NCBI RefSeq assembly: GCF_900460065.1
Contig: NZ_UAVD01000025.1
Span: 310,001-374,000 of the forward strand
Direction: 5' to 3'
DNA from: Streptomyces griseus
GTDB lineage: Bacteria > Actinomycetota > Actinomycetes > Streptomycetales > Streptomycetaceae
DNA: 64,000 nucleotides
A program made the translations under genes and the position numbers. The notes under the pieces are model-generated. The model did not search any database and was not told the origin of the DNA. It saw nothing but the letters and a program-made list of their open reading frames with translations. The first letter of the stretch is position 1. Every line of letters begins with the position of its first letter. Below are positions 15,278 to 22,914 of this stretch, piece by piece.

Positions 15278-16155
15278 AGCCCGAGCCGCTCCAGCCCCGC
15301 CTCGTAGAGGTCCCGGCGCAGTTCCTCGTCCTCGGTGCGGTCCCACAGCCCGTTCAGCTCGGCCAGGTCCGCGGCGTCGATCGCCCGGTACTTCTCCAGC
15401 CACTCCTCCTGCTGGTGGCGCCAGTAGCCGATGACCTTGTACCAGGCGGCGGGGTGCTTCAGCTCGTGGCGCAGATAGCGGCGGGCCCCGCGCAGTTCGC
15501 CGGACTCGCCGGCCACCCAGACGTAGGTGCCGGGCGTGAGGTCGAGGCCGCGCAGGATCTCGGTGACGGCGCTGGGTGCGACGCCGTTGCCCCGGCCGGC
15601 CACCCAGCGCACGTCCAGGCGGGCGGGGCTGGTGAGTTCGATGCGGTGGGAGGCGTCGGCGATCTCGACGACGGCGACGGCGTGGGTGGCCGGGTCGAGC
15701 TGTTCCAGGAGGCGGCCGAGGGCGGGCAGGCCGGTGGCGTCGGTGACGAAGACCTGCCGGGCGGCGTCGCCCGGGGCCTCGTACAGGGAGCGCGGCGGGC
15801 CGAAGAGGATCCGGTCGCCGGGGGCGGCAGCCGCCGCCCAGCTTCCGGCGCGGCCGTGTCCGTGGAGCACGAAGTCGATGTCGACCTCGGCGGCCTCCGG
15901 GTCGAAGCGGCGCAGGGTGTAGGGCTGGATGTGCGGGTACTGCCCGTCGGGGTAGTGCCAGTCGCCGTCCTCGCCGACCTCGGGCAGGACCGGTTCGCCG
16001 CCCTCGGGCGGGAAGTGGACCCGGACGTACTCGTCGCCGATCCGGGTGGAGGGGTAGGCGCGGAGGCTCTCGCTGTGGAGGGTCAGGCGGACCATGCCGG
16101 GCGAGAGGGGGACCGTGCGGGTGACCTCGGCGACCACGGGGGCGGCGGCGGTCAT
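15274..16155 (-). CDS. Siderophore-interacting protein (FAD-binding ferric reductase)
   Basis: A 293-residue SIP-family flavoprotein. The N-terminal FAD domain contains YTLRRFDPEAAEVDIDFVLH, with the R-x-Y-[TS] type flavin contact in HIQPYTLRRF, then HGHGRAGSWAAAAAPGDRIL. The C-terminal lobe has VFVTDATGLPALGRLLEQL and WVAGESGELRGARRYLRHEL, the conserved E-S-G. The C-terminus keeps the KVIGYWRHQQEEW segment. Such cytoplasmic enzymes reduce Fe(III)-siderophores to release iron, so this is the intracellular end of the uptake pathway. Both ends overlap neighbouring genes as ATGA. Confidence 0.93.
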   Translation of the reverse strand: MTAAAPVVAEVTRTVPLSPGMVRLTLHSESLRAYPSTRIGDEYVRVHFPPEGGEPVLPEVGEDGDWHYPDGQYPHIQPYTLRRFDPEAAEVDIDFVLHGHGRAGSWAAAAAPGDRILFGPPRSLYEAPGDAARQVFVTDATGLPALGRLLEQLDPATHAVAVVEIADASHRIELTSPARLDVRWVAGRGNGVAPSAVTEILRGLDLTPGTYVWVAGESGELRGARRYLRHELKHPAAWYKVIGYWRHQQEEWLEKYRAIDAADLAELNGLWDRTEDEELRRDLYEAGLERLGL

Positions 16156-17186
16156 GAGCGGGCCTTCGCGTCGATCTGCGCGAGGACGCCGTCCAGCGCG
16201 TCCAGGCTTTCGGTGCCCCATGCGAAGGAGGAGACGACGGAGGCCGGGATGTTGCGGAAGACCATGCCGTTCTTCACGGCGGGGAGGTTCTTCCACACGG
16301 TGTTGCCGGCGAGCGTCTCGTCGACGAAGTCCTTCGCCCCGTAGGCGTAGAGGAGGATGTCGGCGTTGTCGAGCTTGCCGATCTGCTCCAGCGAGAGCCA
16401 CTCGCTGACGGCGCCCTCCTGCCCCTTGTGCTCGCCCTCGGTGAAGGGGCGGAACTTCGCGCCCACCGCGTCCCAGACCGGCACGTAGAAGTGTCCGGCG
16501 GGGTAGGTGCCCCAGGTCGTCTTGTCCTGGCCGTAGGCGAAGACCGCGATCCTGTTCTCCGCCAGGACGTCCGCGTACTTCTTCTTCAGCTCGTCGGCCC
16601 GCTTCTCGAAGACGGCGGCCTGCTTCTCGATCTCGGCGGACTTGCCGATGGCGGCCCCGATCATCAGGGTCCGCTCCTTCCACGCGCCGACGCCCGCCGC
16701 GTCGAGCTGGACGACGGGGGCGATGCCCTGGAGCCGCTTGAGTTCGCCCTTACGCAGGAAGCGCGTCTCGGCGAAGATCAGGTCGGGGTTCTGCTGGGCG
16801 ACGGCCTCGATGTTGAGCTCGTAGTACATCCCGATGGTGGGGGTGCCCTTGAGGGCGTCGTGGTAGCGCTTGGGCCGCAGGTCGGGGTCGTCGCTGTCGA
16901 AGCCCTCGACGACGCCGACGGGCTTCACGCCCAGGTCGACGAGGGTCGCGGGCGAGTAGAAGTCGACGGAGACGATCCGCTTCGGCTCGGCGGGCACCTC
17001 GACCTCGCCCGCGATGTCGGTGACCGTGCGGGTGGCGGACCCCTTGCCCGCTGCCGCCTCCTTGGCTCCGTCGCCGCTCGCGGAGCAGGAGCTGGCGCCC
17101 AGTACGGCGACGAGGCTCGCGGCGGCCACGGCGAGCAGACGCCTCCGGGACGGCTGGGCGGCGGCGGAGGTACGGGGGCGTGTCAT
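16152..17186 (-). CDS. Iron-siderophore ABC transporter substrate-binding lipoprotein
   Basis: A 344-residue binding protein and first gene of the importer operon. The N-terminus has a Tat-like SRRRLLAVAAASLVAVLGAS followed by the lipobox Cys in GASSC, so it is predicted to be a membrane-anchored lipoprotein. The mature protein is a class III binding fold with RIVSVDFYSPATLVDLGVKP and the connecting long helix around SAEIEKQAAVFEKRADELKK. The family binds ferric hydroxamate, catecholate or mixed siderophores; the ligand is not deducible. An iron box lies about 56 bp upstream, so expression should be repressed by iron. Confidence 0.92.
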   Translation of the reverse strand: MTRPRTSAAAQPSRRRLLAVAAASLVAVLGASSCSASGDGAKEAAAGKGSATRTVTDIAGEVEVPAEPKRIVSVDFYSPATLVDLGVKPVGVVEGFDSDDPDLRPKRYHDALKGTPTIGMYYELNIEAVAQQNPDLIFAETRFLRKGELKRLQGIAPVVQLDAAGVGAWKERTLMIGAAIGKSAEIEKQAAVFEKRADELKKKYADVLAENRIAVFAYGQDKTTWGTYPAGHFYVPVWDAVGAKFRPFTEGEHKGQEGAVSEWLSLEQIGKLDNADILLYAYGAKDFVDETLAGNTVWKNLPAVKNGMVFRNIPASVVSSFAWGTESLDALDGVLAQIDAKARS

Positions 17187-17241
17187 CGGACTCCTTCAGG
17201 AACCCCTGTCCGGCGGCCGGGAGATGGCCGGAACAGACTGG

Positions 17242-17260
17242 TTAGGGCAGGCTTACCTAA
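17242..17260. promoter_or_regulatory. Iron box (DmdR1/IdeR-type operator)
   Basis: The 19-bp sequence TTAGGGCAGGCTTACCTAA closely fits the actinobacterial iron-box consensus TTAGGTTAGGCTAACCTAA. The outer TTAGG and CCTAA arms are perfect. It lies 56 bp upstream of the binding-protein start, the position expected for iron-dependent repression of the whole importer operon. Confidence 0.85.
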
Positions 17261-17326
17261 GGAAGTTACCTCAGTTCGCATGAGGGTATGGCGACACGCT
17301 GTTCCGGTTTCACGACACGCGCCGCT

Positions 17327-18178
17327 TCACAGACCCGACTCGGCCACCCCGTTCACCGACCGGAAGTACGCGGCGGGCGTATGGCCGGTGACCTGCCGGA
17401 AGAGATCGATGAAGGTACTGGGGTTGGCATAGCCGAGCCGCCGCGAGACGGCCACGACCGGCTTGCCCGCGGCAATGTCGATCAACGCCGAGCGGACACG
17501 GACGAGAATGCGCCACTGCGTCAGGCTCACCCCGGTGTCCCGCTGGAACCAGCGCATCAGCGTCCGGCCGCTCAGCCCGATCATCCGCGCCCACTCCTCC
17601 GTCGTCCGGTCGTCGGCCGGATCCGCGATGATCCGCTCCGCGATCGTGAGCAGCTCCGGTGTCTTCGGCAGCGGAATATCGAGCGAGACGGTCCGGACCG
17701 GCCGGATCAGGTCCACCCCGACCCGCTGGAGCCGCAGCCGCGCCTCGGTGGACATCTCCTCGTTCTGGTTGTGCAGCAGGAGCTCCCGCAGCAGCCGGAT
17801 CATCGGGATGCCCACCACCCCGGCCCAGTCGACGGCCACCAGCTCCGGACTGAGGAACGTGGCGTACGTGACCGCGCCCGCGCTCGCCCGGACCCGGTGC
17901 GGGGTGCCGGCCGGCAGCCAGATGCCGAGGCTCGGCGGCACCATCCACAGATGACCGGCGGCCTCCACGGTGACATTGCCCGTGGTGGACCAGAGCAGCT
18001 CGTGCTCCCGGTGCGCGGTCGTCGCCCACTCCATCGGCTCGGGCGTGGGAAAGGTCCCCGTGGTCAGCAGCCACCGCTCCTCGACCTTGGGCTCGTCCGT
18101 CTCCACGGAGGCGGTCCACTCGTCCCGCTCCAGGGTCGGGGCGCCCCAGAGCCGCACGGCCGAGCCCTCGGCGGTCAT
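17327..18178 (-). CDS. AraC-family transcriptional regulator with cupin N-terminus
   Basis: A 283-residue regulator if the ATG at 18178 is used; a GTG at 18214 would add 12 residues and neither has a strong ribosome site. The N-terminal half is a cupin-like sensor (HREHELLWSTTGNVTVEAAG, then PSLGIWLPAGTPHRVRASAG). The C-terminal about 100 residues form two helix-turn-helix units (WARMIGLSGRTLMRWFQRDT and VSRRLGYANPSTFIDLFRQV, with the family ending TGHTPAAYFRS). It reads towards the iron-uptake operon and is divergent from the ABC pair at 18260. Regulators of this type near siderophore genes often respond to the siderophore; here that is inference from position. Confidence 0.87.
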   Translation of the reverse strand: MTAEGSAVRLWGAPTLERDEWTASVETDEPKVEERWLLTTGTFPTPEPMEWATTAHREHELLWSTTGNVTVEAAGHLWMVPPSLGIWLPAGTPHRVRASAGAVTYATFLSPELVAVDWAGVVGIPMIRLLRELLLHNQNEEMSTEARLRLQRVGVDLIRPVRTVSLDIPLPKTPELLTIAERIIADPADDRTTEEWARMIGLSGRTLMRWFQRDTGVSLTQWRILVRVRSALIDIAAGKPVVAVSRRLGYANPSTFIDLFRQVTGHTPAAYFRSVNGVAESGL

Positions 18179-18223
18179 CGAAACACCTGTCGTCTTACCG
18201 TCATGACGTGTCACGATACCTGC

Positions 18224-18253
18224 TTGTGGTCAGCGGGGGTCCGTTCCTAGCGT
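18224..18253 (+). promoter_or_regulatory. Predicted promoter of the ABC pair, possibly leaderless
   Basis: TTGTGG (18224-18229), an 18-bp spacer and TAGCGT (18248-18253) resemble a housekeeping promoter. The -10 ends only 6 bp before the GTG start at 18260, so transcription would begin at or very near the first codon. No ribosome-binding site is visible for that GTG. This is a prediction from spacing and hexamers only. Confidence 0.4.
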
Positions 18254-18259
18254 GAGGCG

Positions 18260-20023
18260 GTGACCGCTCCCGACCGCACCCCGCGCCCCGGCGCCCCCGA
18301 TCCCCCCTCCCCCGCCGCCCTGGTGCGCCTGGCCACCACCGGCTCGGGACGGGGGGCCCGACTCGCCGCGGCCGGGGCCGGTTTCGCCGGCCACCAGGTG
18401 GCGGAGGCCCTCGTCCCGGTCCTGCTCGGCCTGGTCATCGACCGGGCGATCGGCCGGGGAGACCCGGGGGCGCTGCTGGGCCTGCTCGGCGCGCTGGCCG
18501 CCCTGTTCGCGGCCCTGATCCTCTGCTGGCGCACCGGCTCCCGGCTCACCACCGGCGTGTACGCCCACGGGGAGCACGAGCTGCGCCTGCTGGCGACGGG
18601 CCGGGCGCTGCACCCCCGGGGCATGGCCGCCCGACGGCCGCCCGGCGAGGTGCTCACCATCGCCACCTCCGACGCCTCCGGGGTCGCCGGGGTCGCCTGG
18701 CTGATCGCCGAACAGGGCGCGGCGCTCGCCGGGCTGCTCACCGCGGCCGTCTCCCTGCTGCTGATCTCCTGGCAACTGGCCGCCGCCGTCCTCGCGGCGA
18801 CCGCCGTACAACTCGTCGTGCTCCACCTGCTGAGCGGCCCGCTGGACCGGCGCGTGTACGCCGAACAGCGCGAGGCCGCCCGGGCCGGAGCCCTCGCCAC
18901 GGACTTCACGGCCGGGATCCGGGTCCTCAAGGGCTTCGGCGCGGAGGGCACGGCCGCGCGGCGCTACCGGCGGGCGAGCCGGGACTCGATGGCGGCGGCC
19001 CTGCGCCGGGTGCGTTCGCTGGCCGGGCTGACCGCCCTGAACTCGGCCGTCTCCGGCGTCTTCCTCGCCGGAATCGCGCTGCTGGCCGCCTGGCACGCGC
19101 TCGAAGGACACCTGAGCGTCGGCGAGTTCGTCGCGGCGATCGGGCTCGCGCAGGTCGTCTCGGGCCCGATGGGGACGCTCGGCTTCTTCGCCGCGTCCCT
19201 CGCCGCCAAGCGGGGCTCGGCCCGCCGGCTGGCGGAGCTGCTGGCCGAGCCCCACCGGGTGGCGCACCGGCCGGAACCGGAAGCGCGCCGGCCCTCCTGC
19301 GCACAGCCCCTGTTCTCCCTCCGCCACGGGTCGGTGACGATCACCGCCCGGCCGGGCGAGCTGACCGGCGTCCGGGCCGCCGGAAGGACCGCCGAGGAAC
19401 TGGCGGCGCTCGCCGCCTGCCGCACGGCGCCCGAACCGGGAAGCTATGTGCTGGCGGGGAGGGACGCCGCCGCGCTCTCCCCCCACGAGGCGCGCCGGAC
19501 GGTCTACGCGCCCCCGCACGACGCGTCCGTCTTCACCGGCACCGTCGCGGAGAACCTGGCGGCGGACGGGGTGAGCGCCGAGGCCACCGCCGCGTCCGGC
19601 CTCGACGACGTCCTCACCCACCTCCCCGGGGGGCTCGCCTCCCAGGTCGGCGAGCAGGGCCGCCTCCTCTCCGGCGGACAGCGCCAACGACTGCTCCTGG
19701 CACGGGCGTTGCACCAGCCGCAACCGGTGCTGGTGCTGCACGAGCCGACCACGTCGGTGGACAGCGTCACCGAGGACCGCATCGCGCGGGCCCTGCGCGC
19801 GAGCGGCCGGACCATCGTCCTGATCACCACCGGCCCGACCCTGCTCAACGCCTGCCACCGGGTCCACGACCTGACCGCCCCACCGCCGGAACCCACCGCC
19901 ACGGCCCAGGCCCCGGACCCCACCACGCCGCCCGGAACCACCAGTCCCCCGGACACCACCGTGCCGGGGCGCCCCGCGACACGGGCGCCCGGACCCGCCA
20001 CGCCGACGAGAGCCGCCCGATGA
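18260..20023 (+). CDS. ABC exporter-fold protein (TMD-NBD) with degenerate ATP-binding motifs
   Basis: A 587-residue half-transporter. Residues about 25-310 are a six-helix exporter membrane domain, with coupling-helix-type FTAGIRVLKGFGAEGTAARR. The nucleotide domain (about 345-545) is abnormal. The Walker A position reads GVRAAGRT with no GK[ST]. The Q-loop Gln is absent (APPHDASVF). Walker B reads VLVLHEPTTS with His for Asp. The H-loop reads VLITTGPTLL with no His. The signature LLSGGQRQRLLLARAL is intact. The C-terminal about 45 residues are Pro/Thr-rich. It therefore cannot form its own Walker site but can complete a partner's site. The stop overlaps the partner gene as ATGA. Confidence 0.9.
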   Translation: MTAPDRTPRPGAPDPPSPAALVRLATTGSGRGARLAAAGAGFAGHQVAEALVPVLLGLVIDRAIGRGDPGALLGLLGALAALFAALILCWRTGSRLTTGVYAHGEHELRLLATGRALHPRGMAARRPPGEVLTIATSDASGVAGVAWLIAEQGAALAGLLTAAVSLLLISWQLAAAVLAATAVQLVVLHLLSGPLDRRVYAEQREAARAGALATDFTAGIRVLKGFGAEGTAARRYRRASRDSMAAALRRVRSLAGLTALNSAVSGVFLAGIALLAAWHALEGHLSVGEFVAAIGLAQVVSGPMGTLGFFAASLAAKRGSARRLAELLAEPHRVAHRPEPEARRPSCAQPLFSLRHGSVTITARPGELTGVRAAGRTAEELAALAACRTAPEPGSYVLAGRDAAALSPHEARRTVYAPPHDASVFTGTVAENLAADGVSAEATAASGLDDVLTHLPGGLASQVGEQGRLLSGGQRQRLLLARALHQPQPVLVLHEPTTSVDSVTEDRIARALRASGRTIVLITTGPTLLNACHRVHDLTAPPPEPTATAQAPDPTTPPGTTSPPDTTVPGRPATRAPGPATPTRAAR

Positions 20024-21822
20024 CCCGTACGCCGCCGAAGCCCCCCGCGAACCACGGCGCGGGCGGCCCCGCCACGCTCCCCGTCGCCTCCCCCCGGGAC
20101 ACCGCCCGCGCGACGCTGCGGCTGCTCGCCCGCCACCGCCTCCGGCTGGCCGGCACGGTCCTGGTGCTGCTCGCCGCGACGGCCTCCGCCCTCGCCGTAC
20201 CCGCCCTGCTGGGCACGATGGTCGACGCCGTCGCCCGGGGCCGCCCCTGGTCGGACCTGCTGCGGCCCGCCGCTGCCATCGTCGCCGCCACCGCTGCGGG
20301 GGTCGCGCTCGGCTGGTGGGGACAGCTGCTGCTGGCCCGGACCGCGCAGGACACCCTGGCCGGCCTCCGCGAGGACGTCTTCGCCACGGCGGTCGCCCAG
20401 CCGTCCTCCGTACTGGAGCAGGCGGGCAGCGGCGACCTGGTCTCCCGGGTCGCGGGCGACGCCGAGGCCGTCAACACGGTGATCGGGAAGATCCTCCCCG
20501 CCACCGTGTCGGCCCTGTTCACCATCGCCCTGACGCTCATCGGCATCGGCGTCATCGACGTACGGTTCGCGCTCGCGGTCCTGGCCGCGACCCCGGTCCA
20601 GTACCTCGCGCTGCGCCGGTTCCTCGCCCGCTCCGGACCCGTCTACCGGGCGGCCCGGCAGGCCGAGGCGGCGCGCGGCCAGCGCATCGTCGAGAGCCTG
20701 ACCGGCGCGGACACCGTGGCCGCCCTGCGCGCCCAGGACCACCACACGGCCGCGGTCGCCGCCTCCTCCGAGCACGCCATCGGCTTCGAACTGCGGGCCG
20801 TGCGGCTGCGCACCACGTTCTACGGGCTCCTCAACCTCGCGGAGTTCATCGGCCTCGCCGCCGTCCTGGCCGCCGGCTACCACCTGGTCGGCGCGGGCAC
20901 GGCGACCCTGGGCGCGGCCACCGCGGCCGCGCTCTACTTCCACCGGCTGTTCGACCCCATCGGCGTCCTGCTCTCCAACGTCGACGAACTCCAGAACGCG
21001 GGCGCCGGACTGGCCCGGCTGGTGGGCGTCCTCTCGCTGCCGGCGCCCCCGCCCGGCGGGAGCCCGCCCGCGCCGCGGGCGCCGACCGCGCCCGGCCGGA
21101 TCGTCCTGGACCGCGTCTCGTACGGCTACGCCGTCGGCCGCAGGGCGCTCGACACGGTCTCCCTCACCGTGGAACCGGGCGAGACCGTCGCGGTCGTGGG
21201 GGCGAGCGGGGCGGGCAAGACCACCCTCGCCAAGATCCTCGCCGGGGTCCTGCCCCCCGACTCCGGCCGGGTCCTGCTGGACGGCGCCCCGCTGACCGCT
21301 CTCCCGGCGGACGTCCTGCGCCGCCGGGTCGTCCTGGTCAGCCAGGAGGTCCATGTCTTCGACGGGACGGTCGCGGAGGACCTCCGCCTCTTCGCCCCCG
21401 GCGCGACCGACGCCGGGATCCGCGCGAGCGCCGACCGCCTGGGCGCGACACCATGGCTCGACGCGCTCCCCGAGGGCCTCGGCACCCGGGTCGGCGCGGG
21501 CGGCCACGCCCTTCCCGCCGCCCGCGCCCAGCACCTCGCCCTGCTCCGGCTCGCCCTCGTGGACCCGGGCGTCGCCCTGCTGGACGAGGCGACGGCGGAG
21601 GCCGGGACGAGCGACGCGGACCTGCTGGAGAACGCCGCGACGGCCGCCCTCACAGGCCGTACGGGGGTGGTCATCGCCCACCGCCTGAGCCAGGCCGCCC
21701 GCGCCGACCGGATCGTGGTCATGGACGCCGGGCGGATCGTCGAATCCGGTACGCACACGGAGCTGGCGACGGCCCACGGCCCGTACGCCCGGCTCTGGGC
21801 GGCGTGGAACCACGCGCGCTGA
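20020..21822 (+). CDS. ABC exporter-fold partner protein (TMD-NBD) with degenerate signature motif
   Basis: A 600-residue half-transporter coupled by ATGA to the preceding gene. Membrane domain residues about 30-320, with IVESLTGADTVAALRAQ as coupling region. The nucleotide domain has intact Walker A GASGAGKTT, Q-loop VVLVSQ, Walker B VALLDEAT and H-loop VIAHRLSQAARADRIVV. The signature region reads GGHALPAARAQHLALLRL instead of LSGGQRQ, and the D-loop is AEAG instead of SALD. Paired with the upstream protein it gives one complete ATP site and one empty one. It may act as an exporter, or as an IrtAB-like siderophore importer given the neighbouring iron genes. Confidence 0.92.
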   Translation: MTRTPPKPPANHGAGGPATLPVASPRDTARATLRLLARHRLRLAGTVLVLLAATASALAVPALLGTMVDAVARGRPWSDLLRPAAAIVAATAAGVALGWWGQLLLARTAQDTLAGLREDVFATAVAQPSSVLEQAGSGDLVSRVAGDAEAVNTVIGKILPATVSALFTIALTLIGIGVIDVRFALAVLAATPVQYLALRRFLARSGPVYRAARQAEAARGQRIVESLTGADTVAALRAQDHHTAAVAASSEHAIGFELRAVRLRTTFYGLLNLAEFIGLAAVLAAGYHLVGAGTATLGAATAAALYFHRLFDPIGVLLSNVDELQNAGAGLARLVGVLSLPAPPPGGSPPAPRAPTAPGRIVLDRVSYGYAVGRRALDTVSLTVEPGETVAVVGASGAGKTTLAKILAGVLPPDSGRVLLDGAPLTALPADVLRRRVVLVSQEVHVFDGTVAEDLRLFAPGATDAGIRASADRLGATPWLDALPEGLGTRVGAGGHALPAARAQHLALLRLALVDPGVALLDEATAEAGTSDADLLENAATAALTGRTGVVIAHRLSQAARADRIVVMDAGRIVESGTHTELATAHGPYARLWAAWNHAR

Positions 21823-21874
21823 GGGCTGTCCCGGGGCACCCCTCGGGGATCACCGGGCACCGGACACACGGAAA

Positions 21875-21914
21875 AAGCCTCCGCCCCGCGAGTGAACTCG
21901 CGGGGCGGAGGCTT
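21875..21914 (-). terminator. Rho-independent terminator of tmRNA
   Basis: A perfect 18-bp stem, AAGCCTCCGCCCCGCGAG with its complement, around a 4-nt loop. On the minus strand it is followed by TTTTT (complement of 21872-21876). It lies 9 bp past the mature tmRNA 3' end and also faces the convergent ABC gene ending at 21822. Confidence 0.88.
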
Positions 21915-21922
21915 ACATGGGG

Positions 21923-22309
21923 TGGTGGAGATGGCGGGAATCGAACCCGCGTCCAACGGTGCGGAACCAGGGCTTCTCCGAGTGCAGTTCGCTACGCTTT
22001 TCTCGGCCCCGGAGGTCACGCGAACAAGCCTCCGACAGGCCCAGCCACTGTTTGATTTCCTTCTCGGCCCCGTGGCCGGGCCGAGAAGTTTAGATCCCTA
22101 GTTGATGCCAGGATCCGGGTCGGGATCACCCCCGGGCTGACACTCCGCAGAGTCTTCGCTAGCTGCTAATTAGGCAGCGAGGGCGAAGGCGGAGGAATCG
22201 CGCTTGGAATTGGCGATTATTGTTTGCGACATATGGTTTACGAGATCATTGCCGCTTCCTCGACTCGCTTCCCCTGCTTCGACATCCGCTGTCGAAACCG
22301 ATCATCCCC
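21923..22309 (-). ncRNA. ssrA: tmRNA (transfer-messenger RNA)
   Basis: A 387-nt tmRNA. The acceptor stem pairs 5' GGGGATG with 3' CATCTCC followed by ACCA, and the T-arm GGTTCGATTCC is intact near the 3' end. The tag reading frame (22170-22214, minus strand) starts at GCC and encodes ANSKRDSSAFALAA followed by TAA TTAG. The ALAA end marks tagged proteins for proteolysis. The RNA rescues stalled ribosomes together with SmpB, whose gene lies 98 bp upstream in the same orientation. The 5' end is placed from the acceptor-stem pairing. Confidence 0.97.
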
Positions 22310-22407
22310 ATGTTGATTTTTCAAAACGCGCACCTTCGCTGAGGTGCACGGCCCATCGTACGTGACCAACGCCGGGCGATGCCAGCGTATTCCCCGTGCG
22401 GGGGTCC

Positions 22408-22896
22408 TCAGGCGCTGCGCTGCCGCCGGCGGGCCGCCGCGATGGCGCGGTTCGTCTCCCGCGTGTCCTGCTTCTCGCGGAGCGTCTGCCGCTTGTCGTA
22501 CTCCTTCTTGCCCTTCGCGAGCGCGATCTCGACCTTGACCCGGCCGTCCTTGAAGTACAGCGCGAGCGGCACGATCGTGTGGCCCGTCTCCTGCGACTTC
22601 GACTCCAGCTTGTCGATCTCGGCCCGGTGCAGCAGCAGCTTCCGCTTCCGCTTGGCCGCGTGGTTGGTCCAGGTGCCCTGGACGTACTCGGGTACGTGGA
22701 TGTTGTGGAGCCATGCCTCGTGGTCGTCGATCTGGACGAAGCCGTCGACCAGGGAGGCCCGCCCCATGCGCAGGGACTTGACCTCCGTGCCCATGAGCAC
22801 GAGGCCGCACTCGTAGGTGTCGAGGATCGTGTAGTCGTGCCGCGCCTTCTTGTTCTGCGCGATCATCTTGCGCCCGGTGTCTTTTTCCTTGGCCAT
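22408..22896 (-). CDS. smpB: SsrA-binding protein SmpB
   Basis: A 162-residue SmpB. The OB-fold core contains [20 protein letters not shown], then [13 protein letters not shown] and [14 protein letters not shown]. The basic tail ([20 protein letters not shown], then [13 protein letters not shown]) enters the mRNA channel in the family. It binds tmRNA and delivers it to stalled ribosomes. The ATG is 18 nt from the stop of the upstream protease gene. A 7-bp inverted repeat (TAGTGCG/CGCACTA, 22896-22917) spans this junction and no clear ribosome site is visible, which suggests coupling or a leaderless start. Confidence 0.97.
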   Translation of the reverse strand: MAKEKDTGRKMIAQNKKARHDYTILDTYECGLVLMGTEVKSLRMGRASLVDGFVQIDDHEAWLHNIHVPEYVQGTWTNHAAKRKRKLLLHRAEIDKLESKSQETGHTIVPLALYFKDGRVKVEIALAKGKKEYDKRQTLREKQDTRETNRAIAAARRRQRSA

Positions 22897-22914
22897 AGTG
22901 CGGTCATTTTCGCA

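Noticed and set aside
12226..21822. Siderophore biosynthesis cluster
   Set aside because: Only uptake, reduction, regulation and transport genes are present; no NRPS, NIS synthetase or hydroxylase was found.
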